A stretch of DNA of 64,000 bases, taken from the NCBI RefSeq assembly GCF_963422355.1, contig NC_085091.1, positions 7,442,642 through 7,506,641 of the forward strand. Direction: 5' to 3'. Shown in pieces: positions 22,401 through 32,671 of the stretch. The stretch is from Corticium candelabrum. Taxonomy: Eukaryota; Porifera; Homoscleromorpha; Homosclerophorida; Plakinidae. The position numbers and the translations under genes were made by a program. The first letter of the stretch is position 1; every line of letters starts with the position of its first letter. The notes beneath the pieces are model-generated. The model did no database searches. It worked only from the letters and a program-made list of their open reading frames with translations, and was not told the DNA's origin.

Positions 22401-24928
22401 GTCAGTTTTCCAAATAGACATGTCAGAACAATCGCTCTGCCAAATTTTCAGAAGCTGGAATACAATGCAGGAAAACGGAACGAGCCCAGTAATCTATCTA
22501 GTAATCAGATATGTAAATATATCATTTGCAAGTTTCACAGCTTATTGTCTTGTGCTTATACATCTCCTAGAAACGAAACCTCTACATGTTTCCTCGCGCT
22601 CACCGTGCGCAGCGCGACCTATGTGAATAGAAAAGTACAAGGCCTGAACTAGCCTATTGCTCTTTTCTAAAGTCTTAAAACATAAAATTAAATTTTACAA
22701 TTCATACTATGCTGTAATAGCTTAGTAAACTGGAGAAAACACGATGTCGCTATGGCAACTACACGGGACTTTACGCTTGTCGGCGGTCGTCTGAAAACAG
22801 CACTTGGGACAAGTCTATGATCACGGCAAACAGTTTTCCCAGGTTTCGAACTGTCTGAAGTACAGATAAACAGTCAATGTTATTCGTATTCCAGGATGCA
22901 ACGAAAGCAATCGCTTTTCGCAAGGGGGCTGGGGGACTTTATCATAAAGGGTTTACATGCATACTTTGCAAACAAGGTTAATTGTCGAAACTTGATTTCA
23001 TTCTGCTAGAACAACAACCTATATCTAACATTTGTTACTTTTCTAAAAAGGCTAAAGAGTAAGGAATTCCTATAAGCTGCATGGAATCTTAACTAGTCTT
23101 TTCTGAACTCCAAAAATATGCATTTTGTAGATTTTACTAAGAGGTTCACTTACTAAAAATGATCACCACTGTAATAAGGTTAGTCATCTCAAACAAAATT
23201 TACTGTATATGCATTTTACAATCAATTAATTAAGGGGTCATCCATAATTGTCAATATTTCTCAAGCGCACACAGCATACTTTCTTCTGCATACCCCATTA
23301 CCCAAAGCGAGCATACATTGTGCTTTCTGCACAGCTTTCTCTCGAGTTAGAGATGAGCTGGCAAAGGCTCATTCTAAAAGGCTTCACAAATGCTGGTTCA
23401 CTAAGTTAACGTTTTGTGAACAACATGAGGTCTCTTTGACAGGTCTGTCAATACCTCAGAGAACCTACGTCCAACACCATAAATGCTAAGCTCTAAACAT
23501 GTGTGATGGACAGCTAGCACACATCATAATGCTTCGATATACATGTGAGACAAAAAGATATGATTACTGGTTCTACATGTTTTGGTGTAAATGCAACGTA
23601 TATCCTGAGATTCCTGACTTCAGTATCATTTACTATCTATCTACTTCTGGACAAAAGGAGATCATCAACATTAATTTTATATCCTGCTCTATAAAAGCAT
23701 ACAGCAACTTTTACTTTCTTCTATAACATAGACTATGCACATTTGATAGCCTCGTCCCCAGACTCTCTCGCGCTAGTCTTGTCCGGTGCCCCTATGACAA
23801 TTCCAGGCGCGAGAGAGTCTGGGATCATCCCGCCTACTTCCTGCCATATCTCCTTTCTAAATGCTCACCAAGTGTCACCCCCAACGTCATCAACTGTCAC
23901 CCCGAACGTCATCAAGTGTCCCGTAACTTCAAAATCAGATTAGCGTTAGTCTAATCCAATAAACGTATCACAGTGGATGCTATGACCATTGTTTGGTGTT
24001 TGTGGCATATCCAGCACTTGCAGACAACTGAAGCATGTTGAAAAGGTAAGTCTATGGAGTGTTGGCGACGGGTGTCGTGTAGGCTTGTAGCCTGAGATCT
24101 ACACGTGGCGGATCCGGAGTGATGACCTTCTACGTGGTTCACACGCGGCCATTAGCGTTTGCGCGCAGACTAGACTCTGTAGCAAAAAGCGCGCAATGGC
24201 AAGGGGTTGATCTTGACATGAAACTACCGTCTGGAGGGTCAACTTGAAGCTTCCAGGGCTATTCTTTCGCGAAAAGATGTATTTGTTTTCATACTTGAAG
24301 GGTAGACGGTAGTTTCATGTCAAGATCAACCCCTTCCCTTGCCATTGCGCGCTTTTTGCTACAGAGTCTAGTCTGTGCACAAACGCTAATGGCCTCGTGT
24401 GAACTACGTAGAAGGTCATCACTCCGGATCCGCCACTTGTAGATCTCAGACTACAAGTCTACACGAAACCCGTCACCAATACTCCATAGTCTTACCTTTT
24501 CAACATGCTTCAGTTGTCTGCAAGTGCTGGATATGCCACAAACACCAAACAATGGTCATAGCATCCACTGTGATACGTTTATTGAATTAGACTAACGCTA
24601 ATCTGATTTTGAAGTTACGGGACACTTGATGACGTTCGGGGTGACAGTTGATGACGTTGGGGGGGGTGACACTTAGTGAGCATTTAGAAAGGAGATATGG
24701 CAGGAAGTAGGCGGGATGATCCCAGACTCTCTCGCGCCTGAAATTGTCATACGGGCACCGGACAAGACTAGCGCGAGAGAGTCTGGGGACGCGGCTACAC
24801 ATTTGAGAAAATGTCAACAATTATGGATGACCCTAAATGCTTATTAATCTACACATGCATTTATTACCTTCTCTGCTAATACTGAGATGGCCAAAGAGTT
24901 CCGTGAGATTCTCCATTTCAGACACCAT
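13749..24928 (-). CDS. Gene B: paralogue of gene A with tandemly repeated exon units
   Basis: Unrecognised family, same as gene A. Candidate first coding exon 24928-24868 (MVSEMENLTELFGHLS), ending in phase 1. Then come three units, each with exons DTSVQDGHTADV (171-183 bp), LIKTALT...LLKCLDYLL (135 bp) and DDPNKSFDSAY (69 bp): 19666-19496, 19213-19079, 18996-18928; 18205-18023, 17778-17444 (gap inside), 17361-17293; 15877-15701, 15527-15393, 15309-15241. All nine are phase 1 at both ends and reading frames are intact. Further exons: 14635-14583 (CLPMTKECDNE) and 13877-13749 (43 codons, DSLVVSGAPNQAVLW), the latter resembling the 755-366 exon of gene A. A coiled-coil block like that of gene A was not found. 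Whether the units are spliced into one protein or are separate small genes cannot be decided here. Intron 1 would hold a MULE-type element and a pseudogene. Confidence 0.55.
15056..15877 (-). repeat. Gene B tandem unit 1
   Basis: Exons 15877-15701, 15527-15393 and 15309-15241, plus a conserved 22-bp splice-flanked block at 15077-15056. A GT repeat lies at 15578-15629. The unit is the most diverged of the three (for example DDRNKSFDSAYGGSES) and is separated from unit 2 by the transposon at 16287-16973. Confidence 0.8.
15578..15629. repeat. (GT)n microsatellite in unit 1
   Basis: CA repeat in the transcript orientation, between the first and second exons of the unit. Confidence 0.95.
16287..16973. 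mobile_element. Mutator-like (MULE-type) inverted-repeat element, non-autonomous
   Basis: A 687-bp element with about 80-bp inverted repeats starting TAGCCTCG and ending CGAGGCTA. It is flanked by a perfect 9-bp duplication GATAGATTG (16278-16286 and 16974-16982). The sister unit at 18602-18620 carries the uninterrupted single GATAGATTG, giving a clean empty site. Nine-base duplications are typical of Mutator-like transposases. No transposase is encoded. The TIRs contain GCGCGCGAAGCGC runs. Confidence 0.85.
17501..17700. other. Assembly gap of 200 N
   Basis: The real bases on the two sides of the gap (57 and 78) add up to 135, exactly the length of this exon in the other units, and the junction reads through as in unit 3. 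The gap is therefore probably a fixed-size placeholder. Its true length is either zero or a whole number of tandem units. Confidence 0.9.
17865..17938. repeat. (GT)n microsatellite in unit 2
   Basis: Same intron position as in the other units and gene A. Confidence 0.95.
18735..19666 (-). repeat. Gene B tandem unit 3
   Basis: Exons 19666-19496, 19213-19079 and 18996-18928, all open and phase 1 at both ends. The conserved 22-bp block is 26 bp here (18760-18735), an out-of-frame change that argues it is not a required coding exon. Spacing to unit 2 is 1461 bp. Confidence 0.8.
19292..19413. repeat. (GT)n microsatellite in unit 3
   Basis: About 120 bp with a few CACATG interruptions, in the intron equivalent to the other units. 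Confidence 0.95.
20708..20860. repeat. Degenerate repeats of a CCGGAT.CTGA motif
   Basis: The block holds GTCCGGATGCTGAC, CCCGGATATGGAC, GGGATGCTGACC, GCCGGATACTGAAA and GCCGGATGTTGACA at irregular spacing. Its role is unknown; it could be an old minisatellite or transposon subterminal repeats. Confidence 0.5.
21084..22490 (+). pseudogene. Pseudogene of a large uncharacterised invertebrate protein family
   Basis: Reading frame open from 21084 to 21851 with KCLMCQ, a basic stretch, and YHNSCYKDY, reminiscent of a zinc-binding N-terminus. At about 21822-21840 the sense frame shifts by one base (run AAAAA) and continues as IFTKANCQIPTSLHNFLSWL. Further pieces in other frames follow: IPIGQDLLMYSCSRGRLKTP (about 21997), HGISESLLTECETAMAK (about 22153), FCWDNNDFCEETLSAGGTTH (about 22274) and then QRVVHDQESSEERE. 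I recall this order of motifs from large proteins of unknown function in cnidarians and sponges, possibly transposon-derived. Stops and frameshifts make it nonfunctional. It lies on the opposite strand to gene B, inside its presumed first intron. Confidence 0.65.
22491..23737. other. Stretch without recognised genes
   Basis: AT-rich, with short reading frames only. It would be intron 1 of gene B. No repeat boundary could be defined. Confidence 0.5.
23747..24797. mobile_element. Foldback MULE-type element with about 490-bp inverted arms
   Basis: Arms 23747-24232 and 24304-24797 are near-perfect inverted copies around a loop of about 71 bases. The ends are TAGCC...GGCTA, like the element at 16287. 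Flanked by the 9-bp duplication CACATTTGA (23738-23746 and 24798-24806). Outer sequence includes CAGACTCTCTCGCGC. Inner arms carry repeated AACGTCATCAA-like words. There is no transposase. A transcript would form a very long hairpin. Confidence 0.9.
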
Positions 24929-25005
24929 GTCACCTAACTTCAACAACAAACAGTATTAGTTACCGGCTAGATTCGGAGTATTCGACTAGAACTCGGAGTA
25001 TTCGA

Positions 25006-25524
25006 CTGGTCTAGCTATACGTACACCTCTATCAAATATTGGAAATTTAAGAACCCACAATACTCAGAATACTCAGGCATTAGCAACAGCTAAAGACGAA
25101 TTGAACGTACAACAGGCTATGCGCAACGTCCACGGTTGGGCGTCACCAGCGGCAGGTGGCGAAAAACAACACTGTTTAGTAAAACATGTAAACTGCTAAT
25201 AGGACGCCGTTCACCAAACTTTCCTGACAGCTAAAATTGCCGCTGCACGACTAGTTAGCAGATAGCGTCAGTCGATAATGTAGGCTAGCTATCATGTAAA
25301 CTAGAATTCCTCGTTCATTCAGAGCAACTAACGCACGAATTCCCAATATGCATGCGTGTCCTGGTGATAAGTGTTTTCACACAAGTTGTTGCAAGCACTT
25401 CCGTCTTAAACGATCGCAACAGTGACGTCAGCCGAAAGTAAATGCTGATGACAACTAGGCTACTTGATAGACCGCTACTTGCTTTCGAGAAGACTACAAA
25501 ATAACACTACATCATGGCTTACCT
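25006..25524 (-). promoter_or_regulatory. Putative 5' region upstream of gene B (homologous to 8240-8815)
   Basis: Homologous to the segment upstream of gene A with small indels, ending at the same GGTAAGCCATGATG donor-like boundary. It lies 80 bp beyond the candidate first coding exon of gene B and 590 bp from the start of the divergent gene at 26115, so it might serve both directions (inference). Confidence 0.45.
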
Positions 25525-26114
25525 ACTCTCTGTTCGCGTTGACTTTGCGCTTTGAAAATCTGTAATAACTTCTGTGCAATAGAGCGGATAGCTTCGACCA
25601 GAGACTAACGTGCGCTAATGCCACGCCTATAGTTTGAAGTAGCGAATTTTACTTATTGTAGAAACTTTCTAATATGTTGCTGCTTCTAGATATTGTCTAG
25701 ACAATGGAACGTGTCATCTTGTTCAACAAAATCGCCTGAGGAAGTGTTTCGTACATACTTACTTTGTCAGCTAGAATTGTTCCGTTTCTTTGTGGTTGCA
25801 GGTGCTAGCTCTTCTATTGTTCACATGAGAAAGGAATGACCATTGTTGATCGTACGTGGGCCATCAACCTACGATTTACCTGTCCTTATTTTCGCGTAGC
25901 GATCGAAATCGCTCTACGTGTACACAAGAGCGCACGTGCCTGCTTGCGTCTGGTTGTTTTGCATTGAGTTCAGCGTATTCGAAACGTACACGCGACAAGA
26001 CATCGCCTACTGGTAGCACTCCTTAGAGTGATTTAAAAAAATCACGTGAATCCGCGGTAGAGGAAAAAGACCAGAGAAGGCATACAAGTGCAGCGTCGAT
26101 TTGCTGGGAAGGCC

Positions 26115-29100
26115 ATGTTTCGAGAATGGACGAAAGGTGAAGAAAGGTTTCTCGTTATGTACGTGTCTTTACACTGTTTGGAGCTGGATTCAGCATGGCC
26201 CAAGTACTATAGTGGTAACTGTAAGTGGGAAGAAGCATCTAGATTTCTCTATGACAATTCGAATGGTGACTTTAACCGAACAGGTATGTCAAATACCGAA
26301 TAGACAATATAATGACTGTTCTGGTTGCATGAGCACAACACAGTAGTCACTGTTTATCGTTTTTCTAGCATCGTCTTGTCGTTTTCGTGTTATTGGCCGT
26401 CTTGCTAAGAGATTTGCTACTGTCACTGATGCAGAGATCCATTATGGTATTGACCTTGAGGGCGTAGATGCAGAAGACCAATCTGTGCTAGCTGTTGCCT
26501 CTCCAATCCTGAAATCAAAGAGACCCAAAGATGACAAGACAAAGACAAGTGTTCACAGTAATGTAGAATTCCAGCCATCCACAACAACAACAACTGCCAG
26601 TACCCAGACTGAATGTTTTCAGTCACAGGTAGCTGATTTTCTGAAGTCTCAACCATTGAGGTTCTAGGTTTGAAGCAGGTAATCTTTAGGCTTTTCTACT
26701 ATGTAATTTCTAATATGTGCTAGATTGAAGTGCTTGGAAGTCTGTTTGCTTTCGTTGCTGCTCAAAGCCAAGTGGAAGGTGTTGACGATGCCTTTATTGA
26801 ACTTTCATTAAAAGCAATGAAAAATTTAGAGGAGGATGGCCGGAGCAACATTATATATGGCTTGACACGTTGTTGTTCCCTTCCTGACACTTCTGGCCAT
26901 CCCACCAGACTGCCTCTCAACAGAATGCCAACAGGATACATTGAACATCAGATAAATTTTTCAATGCCAGTCATTACAGCAATGTGATTTTATGTGTTCT
27001 TGTCTTACCCAGTACTTGATCTACATATGCTTTGTTCTTTTATTTTAGGTTCCAAAATGCCCCCGTGATTATGAGGACTGGTTGGGCACCATGTATGCTG
27101 AATTTGGTATGAAATGGCACTGTTTGCACTATGGCCCTGCCTGGCAGCATGATGAACACTCTGGATTGAAAAGCACCATGATCCCGGGAAATGTAAGCTG
27201 AAATCCATAGCAATTAATTATTCAATGTAGGCAGTGTCTTAGTTTGACAATGCTTTTGTTCCTGCAAATTGTGCATGACAATGATTGGTAGCCTTGCATC
27301 TCTTAGTAGTAGTATTTTGTAGGCTAAGATAAACAATGCTTCTTTGTCATTGTCTACAGTGAGAACTCATGTAGTCAATACTGGAATTTTCAAAACTACA
27401 GAAATTCAGGTGAGCTAGCCATGTAAGCTGGGTTTCTTCTTGTACAAGTGGAGATTAATTGTCTTGTTCAAACAACAGGGCACAACTTCGGAAAAAGCTT
27501 CTGAATGCAATCCAGGTGCTCGATGGTGGATCAAAGCTGATGGATGCGATGTCATTCCTGGTCTCCATGAATCTGTCCGCTTTGAATGGTCTGGAGATGT
27601 TGACTTGAATGATGGGACACTGCAAAAAACATACAAGAAGTACAGAGACCGTCTCAAAGACATTTCTAGTATTGGAAAGAGCAGCACTTCACAGACCAGG
27701 CTTGTACTTTCTACACTTCAGTCTGAATTGACTGAAGATCTGCAATATTTGCAAAGTGGTAAGTAAAGACAACTTAATTAATTAATTAATTACATAGTAC
27801 TAATGATAATTTCCTATCAACGCATTTTGCAGCTCTAGAATCCAAAACATCTGAACTGGACAAGCTGAAGGTCAGTCAGCCAACAAAAGTGGTGACTGAG
27901 TTAGAGTGGAATGTGAGGGAGTACCAGTTCTTGTTGAAGGAATGCCAGTGGGCAGTTGAAACAGTGGCTGAGGTAGACCTCACCAGTACATCTCTTCAAA
28001 GACAAGACAGTCAAAGAACACAATCTAAGCTGGCAGAAATTAGATGTAGAGTAGGGTCTCTTGTTCGAGGGATAGTGAGGAAGCAAAGACAGGCAGCCTC
28101 ACATGCAATGGTTTTCATGGTCAGCCCTGAAACTAGAAGGAGAAAACCGCATGCTTTGCCTGTTCAGTTGCTACCATATAGTGGACTAAAGGACAGCATG
28201 ATGAGACATCTTACCAAACAAACTGAAAATGGAAATGAAAAGTCGTAACATAGAAGTTGTTGGTATGAGTAAATAGATCAGTAATTTGTAGGCTGATTTC
28301 TTCTGTAACTTTGATTTTTAAATTTGTAATTAGGATTGGTAACTGATGGTGAATTCAACAGCCTAAGAAGTTTAGGATCAACTGGACCAACCAACATTCT
28401 TCAAATTAGATCAGACTCTCGTGCTCAAGTATCTCGTCTCAGCTACAACAAGATGCTTCAAATGCTAACATTGAAAGGTTTACTCCTTTTTCATAACTAG
28501 TAGACTGATAATGATAACAAAACATAATTTCTGCAGAACTATCTAATCCACCTGAAGCTGTAGTCAGTCATCCAGCTATCACAAGAGAAATCCTGATGCA
28601 GTTACAGTCATGGCAGAAATCTGGTCTAACATATTGGGACAGCATTGCAAAACTGAGGACAAAAACGTTTCCACATGGATTCACTCCTCATGCTTGGAAT
28701 GGAAGTTAGGACTTTTTCTTGCAAGTAAACACAGTATGTACATCCCTTCGTGTCCTTTTCTATACTTAGGTCCTAACACAGCTTAGAAACAAGAAAGGAC
28801 TGTCTGCGATCCATCATTGCCCAGTTGTTTTATCGTCACAAAATACTGGACCTGGAGAAACAAGGGCAGAACTTCCTCATATTTGCTTACCAGCTTGAGA
28901 TTGATAAAGTCACAGGGCAGCCATTTCACGAAAGAGAAGACCACAATCATGTGTTAAAGGTAATAACACCAGAATTAATCAATTTTTGTCTACTAAGTTT
29001 ACGTCTGAAACAGAGGATAGCTAGTCACACAAGTGGTGGTCCAAAAGGTGGAGAGATTGCAAGAAGCAATGGAATCGCCAGAGACATGTCTAACCTACGT

Positions 29101-29341
29101 GGCGCTTTCAGGGCAAAGGAAGCAAAACGTAGAAGATGCCGAAAGGATCTTTTCTAAGTCTGTTGCCCAGTATCTAAGACAAAGAGGTTACACAAATAAG
29201 GCTGTGTATGTGCAAACAGTGTGCAATTGGCATGTTGCTTCTGATGGACGAGGAATATCACAGCTTAAACGATGTAAATACAATTATGAGATGCTTCAAT
29301 ATGTCTTGGATGAATCAATGCCTTGGCATAGACAGAGTTAG
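26115..29341 (+). CDS. Multi-exon gene with Myb/SANT-like N-terminus, two frameshifts; uncharacterised family
   Basis: Exons: 26115-26283, 26369-26628, 26724-26969, 27049-27192, 27323-27409, 27479-27758, 27833-28262, 28334-28477, 28537-28704, 28787-28959, 29014-29341. Splice sites are GT...AG and phases agree throughout. The start ATG sits in GGCCATGT. Residues 1-80 (EWTKGEERFLVMYV, WPKYY, CKWEEA, then FNRTASSCRFRV across the first junction) resemble a Myb/SANT-type DNA-binding fold. Later parts include LVTDGEFNSLR and, at the end, PFHEREDHNHVLK, ASDGRGISQLKRCKYNYEML and MPWHRQ, which I recall from uncharacterised cnidarian and sponge proteins. Exons 7 and 11 are each one base too long: sense changes frame near 28219-28224 and near 29040-29055. 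Without those bases the product would be about 808 residues. Either a young pseudogene or assembly errors. Function unknown. Confidence 0.7.
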
Positions 29342-29627
29342 TCTCGCGTAGCCAGACCCCCTTCCTCCGCGTCCTCCCCGGCGAAATGGGGTCTGGTGAA
29401 CGGCCTTTGATGTGCTGTGTGCCGCATAGCCAGAAAGCGGCTATCTAAAGACCGGATTTTGTTTCTTAAACGCTTTACTAAAGACGAGACTTATGGCGTG
29501 CTACCAATGCCAAAACAATTGCTGCAGCACTAATACTCAGCACTAATATAATGAGAAAAAACATTGTGTATAATGCATTATGCATAATGCTTTTTATATC
29601 AAATGCCTAGTGAATAATGCTGCACGA

Positions 29628-29735
29628 ATACGCAGCACTAGTACGCAGCACTAGTACGCAGCACTAGTACGCAGCACTAGTACGCAGCACTAGTACGCAG
29701 CACTAGTACGCAGCACTAGTACGCAGCACTAACAT
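29628..29735. repeat. Tandem array of the 13-bp unit TACGCAGCACTAG
   Basis: About eight copies in a row; single copies recur at 29767-29780 and, inverted, at 31890-31900. This looks like a subterminal transposase-binding array. Confidence 0.9.
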
Positions 29736-30546
29736 AATGGTCCGAAACGCGAGGCATTATTGCACTAATACGCAGCACTAACATAATGCATTATGATATT
29801 GGACCGAACTGCGAGGTCTCCGGGCGCGCAAGAAGGCCTGGTTGCTGATTCGGTGCTGAACCGCATGTACAGTACACTGTTTGAAGATGAGGATCTCAAC
29901 CTGTTTCCTCGGGTACGTATGCAAGACTGATGTTGTCTACCTTAACTGGACACGTCGCAAGCTCTCTGTACATGTATCACTTTCTCTAGACTTGTAGCTA
30001 CTGCGCGCATCACCAGGTAGCCGGTCAAGCGAGCTGCTAGACTACGTACCGCTCTAGTAGGCGAGTCCCTCTTCATGTTCTCTGACGAAAACTAGGAATG
30101 AGCAGTTGCGTGAAGGCTAGACCACCCGACCTAGTTGACGTGTACGTGCACGTCATGCACTAGTCACCAGCAGAGGGAATTGACTGCATTCTGCTCTCTG
30201 CATTGCACGTTCCAAGCACAATCGACTGGCTGCTCCGTCTCTACAACTGCACGAACTAAGTTTCCTAATTTAATGCTGGCTTGGATGGCATATTCAACGC
30301 AAATCTACGGATTGGCAGGAGAATTTTTTTCAAGGCAAGTTGCGCAGTTTTTGTTATCAGTTTTTATTAGCTTCAAGGTATTCTAAACTGTACTTAATTA
30401 GTAATAATTAATGAAGTGACTGCCTGCCAAGCCAAAGCTTGTTATAGTATATTAGGATGTAGCTTTTAATAAAGATATCAGATCAACAGACTTTCGTAGT
30501 GTGTATTTACTTGTAACATTATTTACAGTAATACAGTTCAGTCACA

Positions 30547-30676
30547 GTTATACCTGACCTACCATGGGTGCAAATTTCATTATAGCTGACCTACCATGGG
30601 TGCTAATTTCCTTATAACTAATTTGCCATGGGTGCTAATTTCATCATAACTGACCTACCATGGGTGCTAATTTCAA
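30547..30676. repeat. 38-bp tandem repeat, about 3.5 copies
   Basis: Units contain TGACCTACCATGGGTGCTAA followed by TTTC and TTATAAC, with small differences. Not coding. Confidence 0.85.
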
Positions 30677-31114
30677 AGTGGTTTAATTGGCTTGACTGTT
30701 CACATGTCCTCTCTTAACTTTGAATATATGCATATTATTTCTCACACATGGAATGGAAATTGGTAGACCGCACATAGACAAAATGGATTTTCTACAATGG
30801 GAGGAAAGATGAAAAATTTGAATAGAAAATATTTGCAATAATGGCATTAATTAATAAGCAAAGTACTGCTGGCCTTTTGGCCTCTTTAACTTATAAATGC
30901 AACCCCTGATGACACTTCTGAAAGATACTGCTGTGAGTGTGCTCAAGAAGCCTGAATGTTTAAATTAACTTAAATTAAACTAATGAAAAAGCAAACAGAT
31001 GTGCTCTAAAACAACTATCAAGAACTACAGCAAAACCTCTTAATTTAACACGTTTTCAATTTCCCGCTTACTACTAAGTCAAGTGCCACAGCTGAGTGCA
31101 ATTAGTTATGTCAG

Positions 31115-31330
31115 TTAGATTACGCCAAAACCACCGAGGCCAAACTCCAAAGCCATGGTAAAAGTAGTCTGGAACGAATCATAATCCTCATGTACTACTG
31201 GGAGATAAAGAGCTGGTATGCACGTCGAAGCCATTGGCATGGTTGCTGTTCTATCGCCGTCTTCTAAATACTGCACTGAAATTAAAGTAGATGGTGGTAG
31301 CTGCTGAACAGTTTCGACTGCAGCTGCATA
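31115..31330 (-). pseudogene. HECT-domain C-lobe fragment
   Basis: The minus-strand frame ends MPMASTCIPALYLPVVHEDY, then about 24 residues to GGFGVI and a stop. The STC segment followed by a hydrophobic LP and a Phe/Gly-rich end matches the C-lobe of HECT ubiquitin ligases, where the Cys carries ubiquitin (closest in my memory to G2E3-like proteins). Only the last part of the domain is present, and no upstream HECT exon was found. It lies between the inverted repeats of the element at 29560-31907, so it may be a captured gene piece or a last exon of a lost gene. Confidence 0.45.
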
Positions 31331-31907
31331 CTGCAGGATAGTTGCCATGTTGGAAATTAGTCTATCAAGTTTGATAGTGTAGTATTGCACTTACGGTTTT
31401 GGACAACAATTTCTTTGTCGTTACTTAAGAATTGCTGGGAAAATATCTCGGCTCTTGCCTGTGCTTCTGTCGCTGTCCTATTAATATTCAGTATTTCTTG
31501 CATTCTAAGAAGGTAGGGTTTATGTCAGAAGAACACCTGAAAGTATGTAGACTAAAAGCTCACTTCTCCAATGTCAAGTGTGTTTCTTGGAACACAAGAA
31601 GATACAGCATACATTGTCTTTTGGACTATCTCAGTATGTAGATACGCGTGAGACGAACTCGAAGTGATGGGTACGCGCGAGAAGGGGTCAAATGCGTGAG
31701 AGTTGAAATATCTAGATGGGCCTAGGCTAGTGCTTGCTCAATCTCATAATGCTAAAGATACGCAACTGAACTTGTGTGAAGTTTGCATGATGCTAATGCC
31801 TCGCAGTTCGGTGCAATATCACAATGCATTATGTGTAAACACGGTGTAGTCTTGTGTGATAATGCCTCGCGTTTCGGACCATTATGTTAGTGCTGCGTAC
31901 TGCTGAT

Positions 31908-32470
31908 GCCAATATTGGCAGGAAACATGCTGAGAAGTTGGCGAAGTACAGCGACTTGCGAGTTGAGATAAGCATCATGTGGTATTGTCGAACACTGGTG
32001 GTTCCGGTAGTCTTGGGAGCTTTGGGCACAGTGCACGCAGGTATTGCACGGTGGCTGGATATTATTCCAGGTCATCACAACCTGCAGCACTTACAGAAAA
32101 CAGTGCTTCTGGGATCTACTCGGATCCTTCGTAAAGTCATATCTTCTATCTAGACAGCCGTGATGGTCTAAGTACTTCTGAAGCAGGGTTTGCTTCCGGT
32201 ACTTGTAATAGACTTTACAAACCAGACTGATCTGATTGAGCACGCCAAAAATGACTACACCGAAACATGTACCCTGCTGGGCTCACCTGCCGGGTTGGTG
32301 GGCGCCCAGATGGGGGTAAAGACCCCACTTGCCCTTCATGGAGGGGCATAACGACACATAATAAGAAGTCACCGCCGTGACTTATTGGTTGGCGACAATG
32401 GCTACCACTCCATGGTTTGGGGGTTCAAACCCCAGTGACGACAGTAAATTATGAAACTTGTCATCTTTCT
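31908..32470 (+). mobile_element. 5'-truncated copy of a REL-endonuclease LINE
   Basis: 31908-32246 matches 34881-35232 of the longer copy downstream (last part of the ORF, then 3' UTR with ACTTCTGAAGCAGGGTTTGC). The homology is interrupted at 32247-32444 by an inserted block and resumes at ACAGTAAATTAT. Confidence 0.8.
32247..32444 (+). mobile_element. SINE-like block with tRNA-type B box
   Basis: Contains GGGCTCACCTGCCGGGTTGG, CGCCCAGATGGGGGTAAAGA and, at the end, GGGGGTTCAAACCCC, a B-box/T-arm-like hairpin. The first 90 bp recur at 32682-32770 and 35548-35635, so this is a small family mixed with the LINE copies. It is absent from the equivalent site of the longer LINE copy. Confidence 0.5.
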
Positions 32471-32671
32471 TTCTCGGTGTTTCTCTAGCTTTATCCATAA
32501 GACTATGACTCGTTTCAGTCGTTGCGAAGTTTCTGTGGTCTGGCAAACGGTCCGTAGAAGATGACGTTCAGTGCTTTCCTGGTGGTCATATCCATTAGGC
32601 GTGCTGTATCGAGTTCGCGGTCACTGTAATGCCTGCAATCTATATCGAATGGGCTAGTCATTGATCGCCGT

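Larger units (their letters stand above)
29560..31907. mobile_element. Inverted-repeat element with subterminal tandem repeats
   Basis: Left arm 29721-29816 and right arm 31797-31901 are inverted copies sharing ACATAATGGTCCGAAACGCG, GAGGCATTAT and CCGAACTGCGAGG. The left end continues into a 13-bp tandem array. The interior of about 2 kb holds a HECT fragment and a 38-bp tandem repeat but no transposase. The right end abuts a truncated LINE copy, so the exact boundary and target duplication are not clear. Confidence 0.6.

Noticed and set aside
29628..29735. Possible CRISPR-like array
   Set aside because: Units are contiguous without unique spacers, and the genome is eukaryotic.
30135..30386. 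Plus-strand frame of 83 codons
   Set aside because: Cys/Thr/Ser-rich start without domain or splice support, inside a repeat-rich element.
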